The notes under the pieces are model-generated. The model was not told the DNA's origin. It saw only the letters and a program-made list of their open reading frames with translations, and made no database searches. A stretch of DNA of 64,000 bases, from positions 148,921 to 212,920 of the forward strand of contig NZ_MXQF01000008.1 of assembly GCF_002165575.1 (NCBI RefSeq), given 5' to 3'. Every line of letters begins with the position of its first letter. The first letter of the stretch is position 1. This document shows positions 52,409 to 62,665 of the stretch, piece by piece. The stretch comes from Pseudoalteromonas sp. A601 (GTDB taxonomy: Bacteria > Pseudomonadota > Gammaproteobacteria > Enterobacterales > Alteromonadaceae). Position numbers and translations under genes: made by a program.

Positions 52409-54397
52409 CTAACTCAACCTAGCAAACCTCTCATACAACCCTGATGCGCGGCTGACTGATTTATTCATAGCCATGAGTAGTACTTTTTTGTCGGCGAGCA
52501 GCTCAAAGGTTTGTTTTGCACGAGTGATGCCGGTGTAGACCAATTGGCGATTTATACCTGCCGTTGCTTGGTTTGCAGGGGGTAAAACCATGGCGGTGTA
52601 GGCAAATTCTGAGCCTTGTGATTTATGTATGGTCATTACATACACTTTGTCATGGGCTGGGAGTCGTGCGGGTGAAAATGCCCGTTCATTGCCCTGCTCG
52701 TCTATAAATACCGCTTTTAGCTGCGCGTTTTCATCGTGCAGTAAAATACCAATATCGCCGTTAAACAGTTTTAATTGGTAGTCGTTTTGCGCAATCATAA
52801 TAGGTAAACCTAAATAATGGCGGTTATTTGCATGGGTATTGATTAAACCAAGGTTATGTAATTGCTTTTCAATGCGAAGGTTTAAGCTGTTTACGCCATA
52901 ATCACCTTCACGCACGGCGGCGAGTAATTGGTATTGAGTAAATGCTTGATGAATGTCTGCACTCGGCGCTCCTTGTTTAATGAGGTTTAAATACTCACTG
53001 TAATGACTAGCAGCGCTTTGCACCAGTTTTTCAATTGGCTTAGTGACAATATCGTAATCTAAAATAACGTCGTTAAATTTACCTGAATAGATTTCCTGCT
53101 CAACATAATTGAGCTTACCGCTATTGTTAGTGTTAACCGCAAAAGCCAGCTCGCCAATGCCGCTTTTAGCATCAAAACGATAACTATGTTGTAAAAACGC
53201 AATGCAATCGGCCAATGCAAATGAGCTTTGTTGTGGTTGAAGCTTTTGCTCGCCTTTAAAACACAGCTCATTAAGCTCAGTGCAGCGCGTACCAGAATAA
53301 CTCGGCGTTTGCCCAAGAGATAATCCTTGGCATAAGTCGCTCATTACACTGCCCGTATCTACCGACGCTAATTGGTCTTTATCGCCGAGCAATATTAACC
53401 TTGCGCGAGCGGGTAATGCCTCGATTAGTTTAGCCATCAATGATAAATCAACCATAGACGCTTCATCGATTATCAGTACATCAACATGTAATGGGTTACT
53501 GCTGTTATGTTTGAACTTATTGGTAAAAGGTTTAACCCCTAGCAAACGGTGAATAGTTTGCGCCGTTTGAGGTATATGTGGCTCAACATTGTCTGGAATA
53601 TCCGCTTTTAATTGCTGCTTAGCCCCTAAAATAGATTCACTTAACCGCGCGGCAGCTTTACCTGTTGGTGCCACCAGCTTTATGCTTAACGGCGCACTTT
53701 GGTACAGTGATTGTAATATGGCTAATAGCTTAGTTACTGTGGTAGTTTTACCAGTACCTGGGCCGCCAGTGATAACACTAAAGCCTTTTGTGGCCGCCAT
53801 AGCGCAGGCTACTTTTTGCCAATCGAGCCCTTCTTGGGGGGCTTTATCTTCGGGGAAATAGTCATTGAGCAACTTAGCAAGCGCTGCTTCGTCTATTTTA
53901 ATTTCACGCTTACTCATAGCTAATAAGCGTGAAGCGAGCGTTTGTTCGTACCCAGCAAGGCGGGCAAAGTAGAGCCTAGTACCAAATAAATTCAGTGGTT
54001 GTTGCTCACCCACACTTGGGTGCAACTCTAAACAGCGAACCGCTTGATGAATATCAAACGCATCACTAAATGGGCTAACTGTATCGGGTGTTGAACCTTG
54101 CGCTTTATTAAAGTCAGACTTTCGTAAGTTAAATGGATTTTGCCAATTTACATCATCTAGATTTAAACAGCTGTGCTGGCTTTGCCCTGCTAAGCACAGC
54201 AGTAAAATTAAATTAAATACATCGCTATTATCAGCACCGCTTGCTACATGCTCGGTTAGAAGCTCAGCAAGTTTTACATCAACTACTCGCAGGCGCCCTT
54301 CACTTACTAAATAGTCAATTAACGGCACAGTATCTACTGTGTTATCAGGCTCAGCAGCTAATAATGGTAATTCATTTATTGCATCGACTTCGCTCAT
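52409..54397 (-). CDS. recD: Exodeoxyribonuclease V subunit alpha, RecD
   Basis: 5'-to-3' superfamily 1B helicase of RecBCD, the double-strand-break repair nuclease. It has 662 residues. An N-terminal RecB-interaction domain spans 1-165. Walker A GGPGTGKTTTV lies near 210, then 'KLVAPTGKAAARLSE', Walker B LIIDEAS, 'LLGDKDQLASVD', and motif VI region 'QLVYTGITRAKQTFEL' near the C-terminus. The start overlaps the recB stop by four bases (ATGA). It is the last gene of recC-recB-recD. Confidence 0.95.
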   Translation of the reverse strand: MSEVDAINELPLLAAEPDNTVDTVPLIDYLVSEGRLRVVDVKLAELLTEHVASGADNSDVFNLILLLCLAGQSQHSCLNLDDVNWQNPFNLRKSDFNKAQGSTPDTVSPFSDAFDIHQAVRCLELHPSVGEQQPLNLFGTRLYFARLAGYEQTLASRLLAMSKREIKIDEAALAKLLNDYFPEDKAPQEGLDWQKVACAMAATKGFSVITGGPGTGKTTTVTKLLAILQSLYQSAPLSIKLVAPTGKAAARLSESILGAKQQLKADIPDNVEPHIPQTAQTIHRLLGVKPFTNKFKHNSSNPLHVDVLIIDEASMVDLSLMAKLIEALPARARLILLGDKDQLASVDTGSVMSDLCQGLSLGQTPSYSGTRCTELNELCFKGEQKLQPQQSSFALADCIAFLQHSYRFDAKSGIGELAFAVNTNNSGKLNYVEQEIYSGKFNDVILDYDIVTKPIEKLVQSAASHYSEYLNLIKQGAPSADIHQAFTQYQLLAAVREGDYGVNSLNLRIEKQLHNLGLINTHANNRHYLGLPIMIAQNDYQLKLFNGDIGILLHDENAQLKAVFIDEQGNERAFSPARLPAHDKVYVMTIHKSQGSEFAYTAMVLPPANQATAGINRQLVYTGITRAKQTFELLADKKVLLMAMNKSVSRASGLYERFARLS

Positions 54398-57300
54398 GAT
54401 GCTTCTCCTTTTATAACCGCGAGTTGAGTAAATAAGCCATCTAAAATAGCGACTTGTTCAGTGGTGAGTTTATTAAAGAAGATACCTTTACCTTCACCCA
54501 TCCCCCGTAAAAAGGTGTAATACACGCCGCCTAAGTGCTGCTCTGGGCTGTAGTTTGCAATGCGCTGTTTTAACAAACGGTGCAACGCCACTGTGTAAAT
54601 TAAATACTGTAAATGGTATTGATGGCTGCTCATGGCTTGCTCAAGAGAGTCTTGCTCGTAGTCGCTTGGCATGTTCCCTAAATAATTCGATTTATAGTCC
54701 AAAATATAATATTGCCCTTCAAAGCAAAATATTAAATCGACAAAACCTTTTAATAAGCCTTTAACATCAAAAAACTCAAGGTTGCTTTGGTTAAAACCAA
54801 AATGCTTTATAAGCACCGCATTGAGCTGTTTGGCGTTTAGGCTCTCTAGGGGTAAATTAAACTCCATTTCCACTAAGCAATCACTCGGTGGCAATACACT
54901 TAAACTGAGTCCTTCGTTATTGAGTGGGCATTGTAAGGCGCTGAGTATCCACTGCTCCGTGGTTTCTTGCCAACTGCTATCGATGTGATATTTTCTTAAA
55001 CTTTTTTCTACTACACACGCGAGATTTTGTTCATCGTTGCTTGGGTGTGTTATGGGGCTGGTAAAATCAATTTGCTCGAAAATTTCATGTAAGCAGCTAC
55101 CGGGTTTTGCGCCTTTAGGGAAACTGTATGGCGATTTAATGTCTTCTTGCTCTGCGGCAAACTCGTCTTTTTCGTGATCTTCGTCACTTCGACCTGGTTG
55201 TATATGATCAGTGTGTTTTTTAAAGCTCAGGGCACTAAAGCTAGTCGCGCGCCAATCTTTTTCAATGTCTACGGTCACATTATTAACGCTGAGATTAAGC
55301 TTTGAGCTTTGCGTTGATGCCAATTGCAACGTGCCCTGCTCTAGCAACTGTTCACTGGTAAATTCGGTGTATTGCATCGCTTTGTTTTCATAACAAAATG
55401 CCTTTAAGTGATTTCGCCACACTTCGCTACTGGTAATATCAAGCCCTGCAAATAAAACATGACCCAATGAGCTACTTTGAATAGCCAATCGTTTACTTTG
55501 CCCTTGCCCTAAGTTATACATGCCAATGGCGCAAAAATGAATGGCTCGTGTGAGTGCCACATACAATAAGCGTAAATCTTCAGCAAGGCGTTCTTGCTCG
55601 GCTTTTTGAAGGGCATCGTCGCCTTTGCTTAAGTCGTAAATAAGTTGCCCATCTTTATGATATAAAGCCTCTTTAGTTTCACGGTAACCACTGGCAAATG
55701 GCATAAACACCAACGGGAACTCAAGCCCTTTTGATGCATGCATGGTCACAATGCGCACTAGGTTTGCGTCACTTTCAAGGCGTACTTGCACCGCCTCACC
55801 ATCTTGTTGGCTAACCTTTTGCGCAAACCAACGCAATAGCCTTAACGTACCCTCAAGCTCAATTTGCTTTTGTTGCAGTATTTCACTTAAATGGCGGTAA
55901 TCGGTGAGCCAGCGCTCTACGTTATAACCTAAACCCTGCCATTTCGCGCTTAATTGATTATGGCTCAACAGGTGCTCTAGCATCGCCATGGCACCTTGTT
56001 TGTGCCATAGCGCCGTTAAGTAAGCAAAAAAGTTAAGATATGATTGCCACTTTTCTTCATCATCAGCCAGCGCGTAAATCTCATTATAACTTAAACAAAA
56101 TAGGGGCCCCGCCAATACACCGCGCAGTAATGATTCATTATATTGGCCATGCAATGCGGTTAAAAAGTTAAGTAAATGATGACTAAGCTCTTGGCTAAAT
56201 ACACTATCGCGAGATAAATACACACTGGCAATTTTAGCGTCGCTCAGTGCTTTTTTAATGATTTGAGCTTCTAATCGGTCGCGTACCAAAAGACAAATAT
56301 CAGCAGCGCTTACCGGTGTTTCACCAATGCATGCACGCCCTTCTTGTGCTTGGTTGAGTAAGGTGACAACTTTGTTAGCAAAATGACTTGCTAAATGATG
56401 CTGCCCAACGCCTTTGTTGGTGGGTTTTTTACTGTCATCGGCAGCTGTATCATTAAATACACAAAACTCAAAAGCCTTGGCGGGTTTGCCGTCTATTAAA
56501 AACGATTCATCAGGCTTTTTACCTTTGGCTGCAACCGGATTAAATGGAATGGCCTCATTATAAATAAAGCTGTTATCGTGCTTGGCAAATAGCTTATTTA
56601 CACTGCTTACCACATCACTACTTGAGCGAAAATTAGTGCCTAAGGTAAATTGTTGCACCTGCGCAACTGCATGCTTTGCGCCAATATAGGTGAAAATATC
56701 TGCGCCCCTAAAGCCGTAAATCGCTTGTTTAGGGTCACCAATCATTGCAAGCGTGGTATTTTCTTGGCCATAAATTTTACTAAAAATACCGTATTGAATT
56801 GGGTCGGTATCTTGGAATTCATCAATCATCGCCACTGGGAATAGCTGGGCTATTTTTTGCGAAAGCGTATCGCCTTGTTCACTGTTAAGCGCACTGTGTA
56901 AATTACTTAATAAATCATCCGGGGTGATCACACTTTGCTCTGTTTTACGTTTAACAATGGCTGTTTTAACCCAGCTTGCAGCGTGTTGAACAATGGCTAT
57001 ACCGAGCCCTTCGTTAACGGTACTGCTGAGCTTTGCAAGCTCATCAAATTGAGGCAGTAATTCGTGGCTAAAAAAAGGCTGATTCTTTTTATAGTTACCC
57101 GGGTCACTTAAGTTTTCAGTGCTCCAAACTTCAAACGAATACTTATTGGTGCCAAATTTAAAAAATAGCTCATCACCACGGCAAAAATCCTCAAGCGCTT
57201 GTAAGCTGCCTTTGCGCGCCGGCGTTTTAGAGCCACTAAGCCCTGATGCTTTTACGGCAGCAATAAATTCGCTGTCTGAACACGCTTGTTTAAAAGTGGG

Positions 57301-57984
57301 TATTTTAGCTAAGTACTCTTCACGTGCTTGCCATACATCATCAAGTTTGATCGTCGGTGTAATGAGCGCATTACCTTTGTTAAGCAAGCTCGATACCTGA
57401 CTAAACAATGATTCAGGTGCTGGGAAGATATCTAAAATAGCATCGGTTTTTTCTTTATTTAGCGGGTAGACAAAAGTACGCCAAAAATCTTTAATGGTCT
57501 CAAGAAGAATTTCGCGCTCGTCGAGTATAAATTCTAAGTTGAACGCTACGCCAGATTCAAACGCATGTTGTTTGAGCATGCGCTGACAAAAACCATGAAT
57601 GGTAAAAATGGCCGCTTCATCCATCGATTTTGCCGCGGCATCGAGTAAATCAAAGGCGCGGTGTTTATCTTCGATGCTTGCAATGATCTCGCTTACCAAC
57701 TCATCTTTAGTTTTTAAGCCAAGTAAGGCATCACGCGCGGCAATTATACGAGCGCGTACCCTGTCTTTAATTTCTTGCGTGGCGGCCTCGGTAAAGGTTA
57801 CAACCAAAATTTGTTCCACGCTTACTGGCTTATTTACCTCACAATGCGGATCATCCGTTATTTGCATGCCGAGTAAGTAGCGTAAATACAAGCCAGTAAT
57901 CGTATAGGTTTTACCTGTGCCTGCACTGGCCTCAATTAAACTTTGCCCCGTAAGTGGCATGGTAAGCGGGTTAAGCGCTTGCAT
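54394..57984 (-). CDS. recB: Exodeoxyribonuclease V subunit beta, RecB
   Basis: 3'-to-5' superfamily 1A helicase and the single nuclease of RecBCD. It has 1196 residues. Walker A EASAGTGKTYTI is at 18-29, DEFQDTDPIQYGIF is the DExx motif, and 'MHASKGLEFPLVF' is motif V. The C-terminal nuclease domain has 'GFVDLIFCFEGQYYILDYKSNYLG', containing the Asp and DYK metal and catalytic residues. It overlaps the recC stop by 14 bases. Unlike E. coli, no ptrA lies between recC and recB. Confidence 0.96.
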   Translation of the reverse strand: MQALNPLTMPLTGQSLIEASAGTGKTYTITGLYLRYLLGMQITDDPHCEVNKPVSVEQILVVTFTEAATQEIKDRVRARIIAARDALLGLKTKDELVSEIIASIEDKHRAFDLLDAAAKSMDEAAIFTIHGFCQRMLKQHAFESGVAFNLEFILDEREILLETIKDFWRTFVYPLNKEKTDAILDIFPAPESLFSQVSSLLNKGNALITPTIKLDDVWQAREEYLAKIPTFKQACSDSEFIAAVKASGLSGSKTPARKGSLQALEDFCRGDELFFKFGTNKYSFEVWSTENLSDPGNYKKNQPFFSHELLPQFDELAKLSSTVNEGLGIAIVQHAASWVKTAIVKRKTEQSVITPDDLLSNLHSALNSEQGDTLSQKIAQLFPVAMIDEFQDTDPIQYGIFSKIYGQENTTLAMIGDPKQAIYGFRGADIFTYIGAKHAVAQVQQFTLGTNFRSSSDVVSSVNKLFAKHDNSFIYNEAIPFNPVAAKGKKPDESFLIDGKPAKAFEFCVFNDTAADDSKKPTNKGVGQHHLASHFANKVVTLLNQAQEGRACIGETPVSAADICLLVRDRLEAQIIKKALSDAKIASVYLSRDSVFSQELSHHLLNFLTALHGQYNESLLRGVLAGPLFCLSYNEIYALADDEEKWQSYLNFFAYLTALWHKQGAMAMLEHLLSHNQLSAKWQGLGYNVERWLTDYRHLSEILQQKQIELEGTLRLLRWFAQKVSQQDGEAVQVRLESDANLVRIVTMHASKGLEFPLVFMPFASGYRETKEALYHKDGQLIYDLSKGDDALQKAEQERLAEDLRLLYVALTRAIHFCAIGMYNLGQGQSKRLAIQSSSLGHVLFAGLDITSSEVWRNHLKAFCYENKAMQYTEFTSEQLLEQGTLQLASTQSSKLNLSVNNVTVDIEKDWRATSFSALSFKKHTDHIQPGRSDEDHEKDEFAAEQEDIKSPYSFPKGAKPGSCLHEIFEQIDFTSPITHPSNDEQNLACVVEKSLRKYHIDSSWQETTEQWILSALQCPLNNEGLSLSVLPPSDCLVEMEFNLPLESLNAKQLNAVLIKHFGFNQSNLEFFDVKGLLKGFVDLIFCFEGQYYILDYKSNYLGNMPSDYEQDSLEQAMSSHQYHLQYLIYTVALHRLLKQRIANYSPEQHLGGVYYTFLRGMGEGKGIFFNKLTTEQVAILDGLFTQLAVIKGEAS

Positions 57985-60900
57985 AATCGCTCTCCTTAGC
58001 GTGGTTAATTAATGGCGTAAGGAGTGTATTGCTCCACTGGGTAAATTCTTCTTGGCAATCTAATAGTGATTGGGTAGTTAAACGAATATAGGGGTTTTCC
58101 CCCTCACCGCGGCCAATGTACTGCGGGCTAAATTTATTAATCGCTTTATTAATATCACCCTCGGATTTTACGTATTCATAACTACTGGCCGGAAAAAACG
58201 CCACTGGCGATTGCCTCAGTGCCGCGTATAAACTAAACCACTGGTTTAATTGTTGTTGTGCGTACTCTGCACTTAATGGCGCAAAAGCGATTTGTTTATC
58301 TAAACCTAAAATTAAGGTTTCAACAGGATGGCCCATCACTTGAGCCGCTAAATGATAAACAAAGCCTTTAATTAGGTCTTTGGCTTTAATACTGGCGCTT
58401 CTGTAAAACACTTGTTTTTGTAAATAAATATGATTGAGCCACCCTTCAAGTTGGCTGCTTTGCGTTTTACCATCAGCATCCTCACACTTAAGTGTTAAAG
58501 ACACTTCAACGGGCTCATGTTTACCATTTTGGATATGTGCTTTAACTTGCCCTGCAAGCGCGTCAACTCGGTGCTCCATACTTTCAAAAATGAGATCGCC
58601 GACATTGGCTTGTGGTAACTCGCCACGTTGCAATATTTGTTCACGACTCAGGGGCATATCGAAAATGGCGGCTTCGAGTATTTCATCTAAATAAAAATAA
58701 CGTTTAAGGGCATCAACACTAAACGGCTCTTCATCTTTGGCCACATCGTTAAACTCAGGTAAGCGCAGGCCCAAGGTTTGCTGATAAAAGCTTTCATGGG
58801 GGTTACAAACACTGCGAATAAACACATCAAGATCAAGACTCTCAGGCATAGCAACATCAAGTTTGCTCAGTGGTTCAGGATTTATGGCCTCTGCCGGCAA
58901 CCACACTGGGTTATAACTGTGCTCATCAAACGCTAATTGCGCAGATGATTGCTCGCTTGGCATATAATAGTGGCGATTAAATGGCTGTAGCCGCTGCGCT
59001 TTTACTAAACAATCTGGCAAGGTTTGCCCGCTTTCCTCATCAAAAGTAAAGCTGCGACCAATGTATTCTAATAACTCACTCACCAGCGTGGATGGCATGC
59101 GTGGTTGGTTGTCAAAACACGAACGACCAATGTAACTCATATATAAATTATCGCGGGCACTGAGGAGCGCTTCTAAAAATAGATAACGGTCATCTAATTT
59201 TCGTGATCGGTCACCTTTTTGTTTTTTAGAATACGGCACTAAATCAAAACCAATAGGCTGCACAGTACGCGGGTAGTCGGCATCGTTTAGCCCTAACATA
59301 CACACCACTTTAAATGGCACGGCGCGCATCGGCATCAGAGTACAAAAATTAACTTGGCCAACTAAAAAGCGCTGGCCAACGCCTTTTTCTTGAATGCCTT
59401 GTTTGATTAAATAGCTGACAATACGCTGCGACACCACTTGAGTGTAATCACCATTCTCATGGTGTTTTTTTAGCTCATCGAGCACTTTTTTAAGTACTAA
59501 AAGATCCCAGCTATCATCGCTTTCACTTTCATAAATGGCTTCAAGCAGCTCATCTAAAATATCGGCTTTATTTGTTAGGGTGTCATCTGGGCTTAAGCGT
59601 TCTTTAAATGTTTGCAGTACATCAATAAAATGTACTAATTTATTGAGTGTATCGAGTGCCATGCCTTCGACTTCATCAGCGCTGTAAATGCCCTCAAATG
59701 GGATTTGCTCATCGCGCTGTGCTATACCGAGCAGTAAACGGTTCAAGCCATGTTGCCAAGTGTTTAAATCTATTGCCGGTAAATCAAAGCTACTTTTATG
59801 CTCGGCGTTAATGCCCCACTTTACCCCTACTCGCTCAAGCCAGTATTGAATTTGTTCATACTCGTGGGGCTCTAAACTAAACTTTTCGGCAATTTGTGTT
59901 ACTTGCAGTAAGTCTAAAATGTCAGACACGCCAAAACGCGAAAATGGTAAATTCGCTAAACTGGCAAACGAGCTCAGTACCGGTTTTTCTTGCTCTATGG
60001 CTAAATCGGCTAACGCATACGGAATATGGCGCTTGCCATGAGCACCACCAAATACCGCCTCGATATACGGGCTATAGGTGCCTACATCGGGCATCATAAC
60101 AATGATGTCTTTTGGTGTAAGTGCTGGGTTTTGATGAAACAAGTTAAGCAAATAATCGTGCAGGCGTTCAACTTCACGAAGCGGCGTATAACAATCACTT
60201 ACTATGATACTGGTGTCAGTTTCGCTTATTGGCAGTTTGCCTTCTTCATTGATAAACCACTCTTTATCTAGCGTTAGTGATTCACCTTTAAATGCTAGTT
60301 GGTATATTTCACTTTGAATTTTACCCAATAGTGAGTCCGCGAAGTCATTTTTGAAACCATCATCAATCCAGTTAGCATCGAGTTGTACTAATTGCTCAAA
60401 GTAATCGCGGCCTAATTTACCCCACGATGACAGCAGCGGATTACCAATGAAGTAATATTCATCATCTGGTTTACTAAGTGTATGCTCTACAGCATCAATT
60501 AACGGGGTTTTGGCGTATTTAGCAGTAATTTTTGCTGCGGTTTTTTCATCAACCACATCACCCCAATAGTGTTCACTTGGGTTAAAAAAGAATAAAAACA
60601 CCTGTGTTTTTTTACTTAATGCGTCAAAAATTTCCAGTTGAGAGCTGGATATGGCCGATATACCAAATAGGCTAATGCGTTTTGGCAATAAACTCTCGTC
60701 CATAGTCTCAAGTGCTGCCAGTAATTTGCCTTGCATATTGGCACGATGAAACTGGCTTTGCCCAAGCTCAACACTTAAAGCAACTATGCGCCGCCATAAA
60801 TCGGGTTGCCAGGGGGAAATACTAATGTCAACATCATCAAGGGCATCTTGGCCGCTATCCCACATTGCAATCCAGTGTGGGCGATACATTAAATATTGGT

Positions 60901-61306
60901 CGTACACGTCGGCTATTTTTTCACACAGAGCAAAGGTTTTTTGCCCATCTAAGTCACCTTCTAAGTAGGTTTTAAGGGGTAAATATAATGGTTCTTCAAT
61001 GCAATCAGGTAAAATTGTAAATATTTTCCATGCAAGGTTTGGTTTATTAAACGCAGACTCTTTGGGCACATTTGGCAATAACTGCTGATAAAGCTGCCAA
61101 ATAAAACTCGAAGGCAGCGGAAAATCTACCTGCGCTGCAATACCGAGCTGTTCACTTAAACCTATTTTTAACCACTGCGACATACCCGGCGACTGCACCA
61201 GTACCACTTCTTTTTCAAATGGGCTGGTGAGCGGGTCAACAGTTAACAGCTTATGGAACTGCGCTTGTAGGGTTTCCATTCGGTTAGATTGAATAATATT
61301 GAGCAT
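57971..61306 (-). CDS. recC: Exodeoxyribonuclease V subunit gamma, RecC
   Basis: Scaffold subunit that recognises Chi in E. coli and splits the DNA strands. It has 1111 residues, near the 1122 of E. coli. Strong agreement from memory with E. coli: 'VLVQSPGMSQWLKIGLSEQLGIAAQVDFPLPSSFIWQLY', 'PKESAFNKPNLAWKI', 'DVYDQYLMYRPHWIAMWDSG', 'GNPLLSSWGKLGRDYFEQL' and 'CTLMPMRAVPFKVVCMLGLNDADYPR'. It is the first gene of the recCBD operon. Chi specificity for this organism cannot be read off. Confidence 0.96.
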   Translation of the reverse strand: MLNIIQSNRMETLQAQFHKLLTVDPLTSPFEKEVVLVQSPGMSQWLKIGLSEQLGIAAQVDFPLPSSFIWQLYQQLLPNVPKESAFNKPNLAWKIFTILPDCIEEPLYLPLKTYLEGDLDGQKTFALCEKIADVYDQYLMYRPHWIAMWDSGQDALDDVDISISPWQPDLWRRIVALSVELGQSQFHRANMQGKLLAALETMDESLLPKRISLFGISAISSSQLEIFDALSKKTQVFLFFFNPSEHYWGDVVDEKTAAKITAKYAKTPLIDAVEHTLSKPDDEYYFIGNPLLSSWGKLGRDYFEQLVQLDANWIDDGFKNDFADSLLGKIQSEIYQLAFKGESLTLDKEWFINEEGKLPISETDTSIIVSDCYTPLREVERLHDYLLNLFHQNPALTPKDIIVMMPDVGTYSPYIEAVFGGAHGKRHIPYALADLAIEQEKPVLSSFASLANLPFSRFGVSDILDLLQVTQIAEKFSLEPHEYEQIQYWLERVGVKWGINAEHKSSFDLPAIDLNTWQHGLNRLLLGIAQRDEQIPFEGIYSADEVEGMALDTLNKLVHFIDVLQTFKERLSPDDTLTNKADILDELLEAIYESESDDSWDLLVLKKVLDELKKHHENGDYTQVVSQRIVSYLIKQGIQEKGVGQRFLVGQVNFCTLMPMRAVPFKVVCMLGLNDADYPRTVQPIGFDLVPYSKKQKGDRSRKLDDRYLFLEALLSARDNLYMSYIGRSCFDNQPRMPSTLVSELLEYIGRSFTFDEESGQTLPDCLVKAQRLQPFNRHYYMPSEQSSAQLAFDEHSYNPVWLPAEAINPEPLSKLDVAMPESLDLDVFIRSVCNPHESFYQQTLGLRLPEFNDVAKDEEPFSVDALKRYFYLDEILEAAIFDMPLSREQILQRGELPQANVGDLIFESMEHRVDALAGQVKAHIQNGKHEPVEVSLTLKCEDADGKTQSSQLEGWLNHIYLQKQVFYRSASIKAKDLIKGFVYHLAAQVMGHPVETLILGLDKQIAFAPLSAEYAQQQLNQWFSLYAALRQSPVAFFPASSYEYVKSEGDINKAINKFSPQYIGRGEGENPYIRLTTQSLLDCQEEFTQWSNTLLTPLINHAKESDYASA

Positions 61307-61438
61307 TGCGACACTGTCCTTGCATGAGATAAAAACAGTGTAAGATATTTTCTATTACAGGGGTAGCCATTAACGGTTAATGGCACTAATAAATCAGGCA
61401 GTTAGCATAGAGTTTAAGCAGTTGGCCTCTTTAGATTC

Positions 61439-61467
61439 GTCAAACGCAGGCCGTTGCTGCGTTTGAC
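61439..61467. repeat. Hairpin downstream of the ene-reductase gene
   Basis: Perfect 11-bp stem GTCAAACGCAG/CTGCGTTTGAC (61439-61449 and 61457-61467) with a 7-base loop, 13 bases after the stop of the minus-strand gene. No T-run follows on the minus strand, so it is a weak terminator candidate or a 3' stabiliser. Confidence 0.55.
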
Positions 61468-61480
61468 TATAAAATTAAAC

Positions 61481-62524
61481 TTAAATTAACTCTGCAAGCA
61501 TCGCATCATCATATTCAACGATCTCTTTGTTATTTGCTATCTTATTAATATAATCTGGATTTGCAATAAACGGGCGACCAATAGCAATTAAATCAAACTG
61601 ATTGTCGTTTATGGCTACTTTAGCAGATTCAAAACTATAACTTCCCACCCCAACGAGTGTGCCGGAAAAACTAGCACGTAAATATTCTGAGGTTGTTTTG
61701 TCTTCTAAACTGGCAAAGCGCATGCTGTCGTCAAAAATACCACCATGTAAATAAGCCAATTCTCGTGTGTTTAACTGCGTTATTAAGTAATCAAAAACCG
61801 CTTTGTCACGATTATCTTCTTGCATATTAAAATACGCACCCGGTGATAAGCGTAGTGCTGTTTTATCTGCTCCAATTGCATCTATAACTGCATCAACCAC
61901 CTCAAGTGCAAAACGCGACATATTTTCTGGGGTTTGGCCGTATTCATCATCGCGCTGATTAGACGCATAATGTAAAAACTGGTCAATTAAATAACCATTA
62001 GCACCGTGTATCTCCACACCATCGAAACCGGCTTCAATCGCATTTTCAGCCGCTTTTGCATAATCAGCCACTAGGCCTTTAATATCTTCAATAGTCGCCG
62101 CTTTTGGTGTTTGATAAGTCAGCTCGCGCATTCTGGGTACTGACCCTTCGATGCCAATGGCTGACGGCGCGAGTACTTCGCCATCAAAAAAGTGAGGATG
62201 TGCGACACGGCCAACATGCCAAAGTTGGGCAAACATTTTACCGCCATTTGCATGTACGGCATCGGTTACTTTTTTCCAGCCTTGAATTTGTTCACTGCTA
62301 AATAAGCCTGGTACGTTAGGATAACCTTGTGCATCAGGACGAATAATAGTCGCTTCACTAATAATTAAACCAGCATCAGCACGACGAGCGTAATAATCTA
62401 CCATAGCTTGTGTTGGTACTAAGTTGTCATCGCTCATGCAGCGGGTTAAGGGCGCCATTAATACACGGTTTTGCAGCTCAATGCTGTTATTAAGTTTAAA
62501 CGGTTTGAGTAAATCTGTGGCCAT
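61481..62524 (-). CDS. Old yellow enzyme family alkene reductase (NemA-like)
   Basis: FMN-dependent NAD(P)H ene-reductase that reduces electrophilic alkenes, maleimides and nitrate esters. It has 347 residues. The barrel starts 'NRVLMAPLTRCMSDDNLVPTQAMVDYYARRADAGLIISEATII'. The substrate-binding His173 and Asn176 are in EIHGANGYLIDQFL, and 'SNQRDDEYGQTPENMSRF' is the usual following block. The C-terminal phosphate site is 'IAIGRPFIANPDY'. It is divergent from a TetR gene, with two operators in between, the arrangement of nemRA-like systems. Confidence 0.93.
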   Translation of the reverse strand: MATDLLKPFKLNNSIELQNRVLMAPLTRCMSDDNLVPTQAMVDYYARRADAGLIISEATIIRPDAQGYPNVPGLFSSEQIQGWKKVTDAVHANGGKMFAQLWHVGRVAHPHFFDGEVLAPSAIGIEGSVPRMRELTYQTPKAATIEDIKGLVADYAKAAENAIEAGFDGVEIHGANGYLIDQFLHYASNQRDDEYGQTPENMSRFALEVVDAVIDAIGADKTALRLSPGAYFNMQEDNRDKAVFDYLITQLNTRELAYLHGGIFDDSMRFASLEDKTTSEYLRASFSGTLVGVGSYSFESAKVAINDNQFDLIAIGRPFIANPDYINKIANNKEIVEYDDAMLAELI

Positions 62525-62532
62525 TGTAATAA

Positions 62533-62566
62533 ATCCTTATCTTGAGTGTATATTCAAGATAAGGAT
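62533..62566. promoter_or_regulatory. Operator 1 between the ene-reductase and TetR genes
   Basis: Perfect inverted repeat with 13-base arms, ATCCTTATCTTGA and TCAAGATAAGGAT, separated by 8 bases. It lies 9 bases from the ene-reductase start, where bound repressor would block its expression. The core is TTGA-N8-TCAA. Confidence 0.8.
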
Positions 62567-62592
62567 GGTTAGCTTATTATTCAAGGGTAATT

Positions 62593-62608
62593 TTGAATAT
62601 TTGTTCAA
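62593..62608. promoter_or_regulatory. Operator 2 between the ene-reductase and TetR genes
   Basis: TTGA-N8-TCAA, the same core as operator 1, 51 bases away centre to centre. Another TCAA stands at 62581, again 12 bases from the next half-site. It lies nearer the TetR gene and could serve autoregulation. Confidence 0.6.
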
Positions 62609-62665
62609 GATTAAGTAAACTAGAACATTAAGCCCTTCTTACACTATTTGCTATAGAGATAATTA

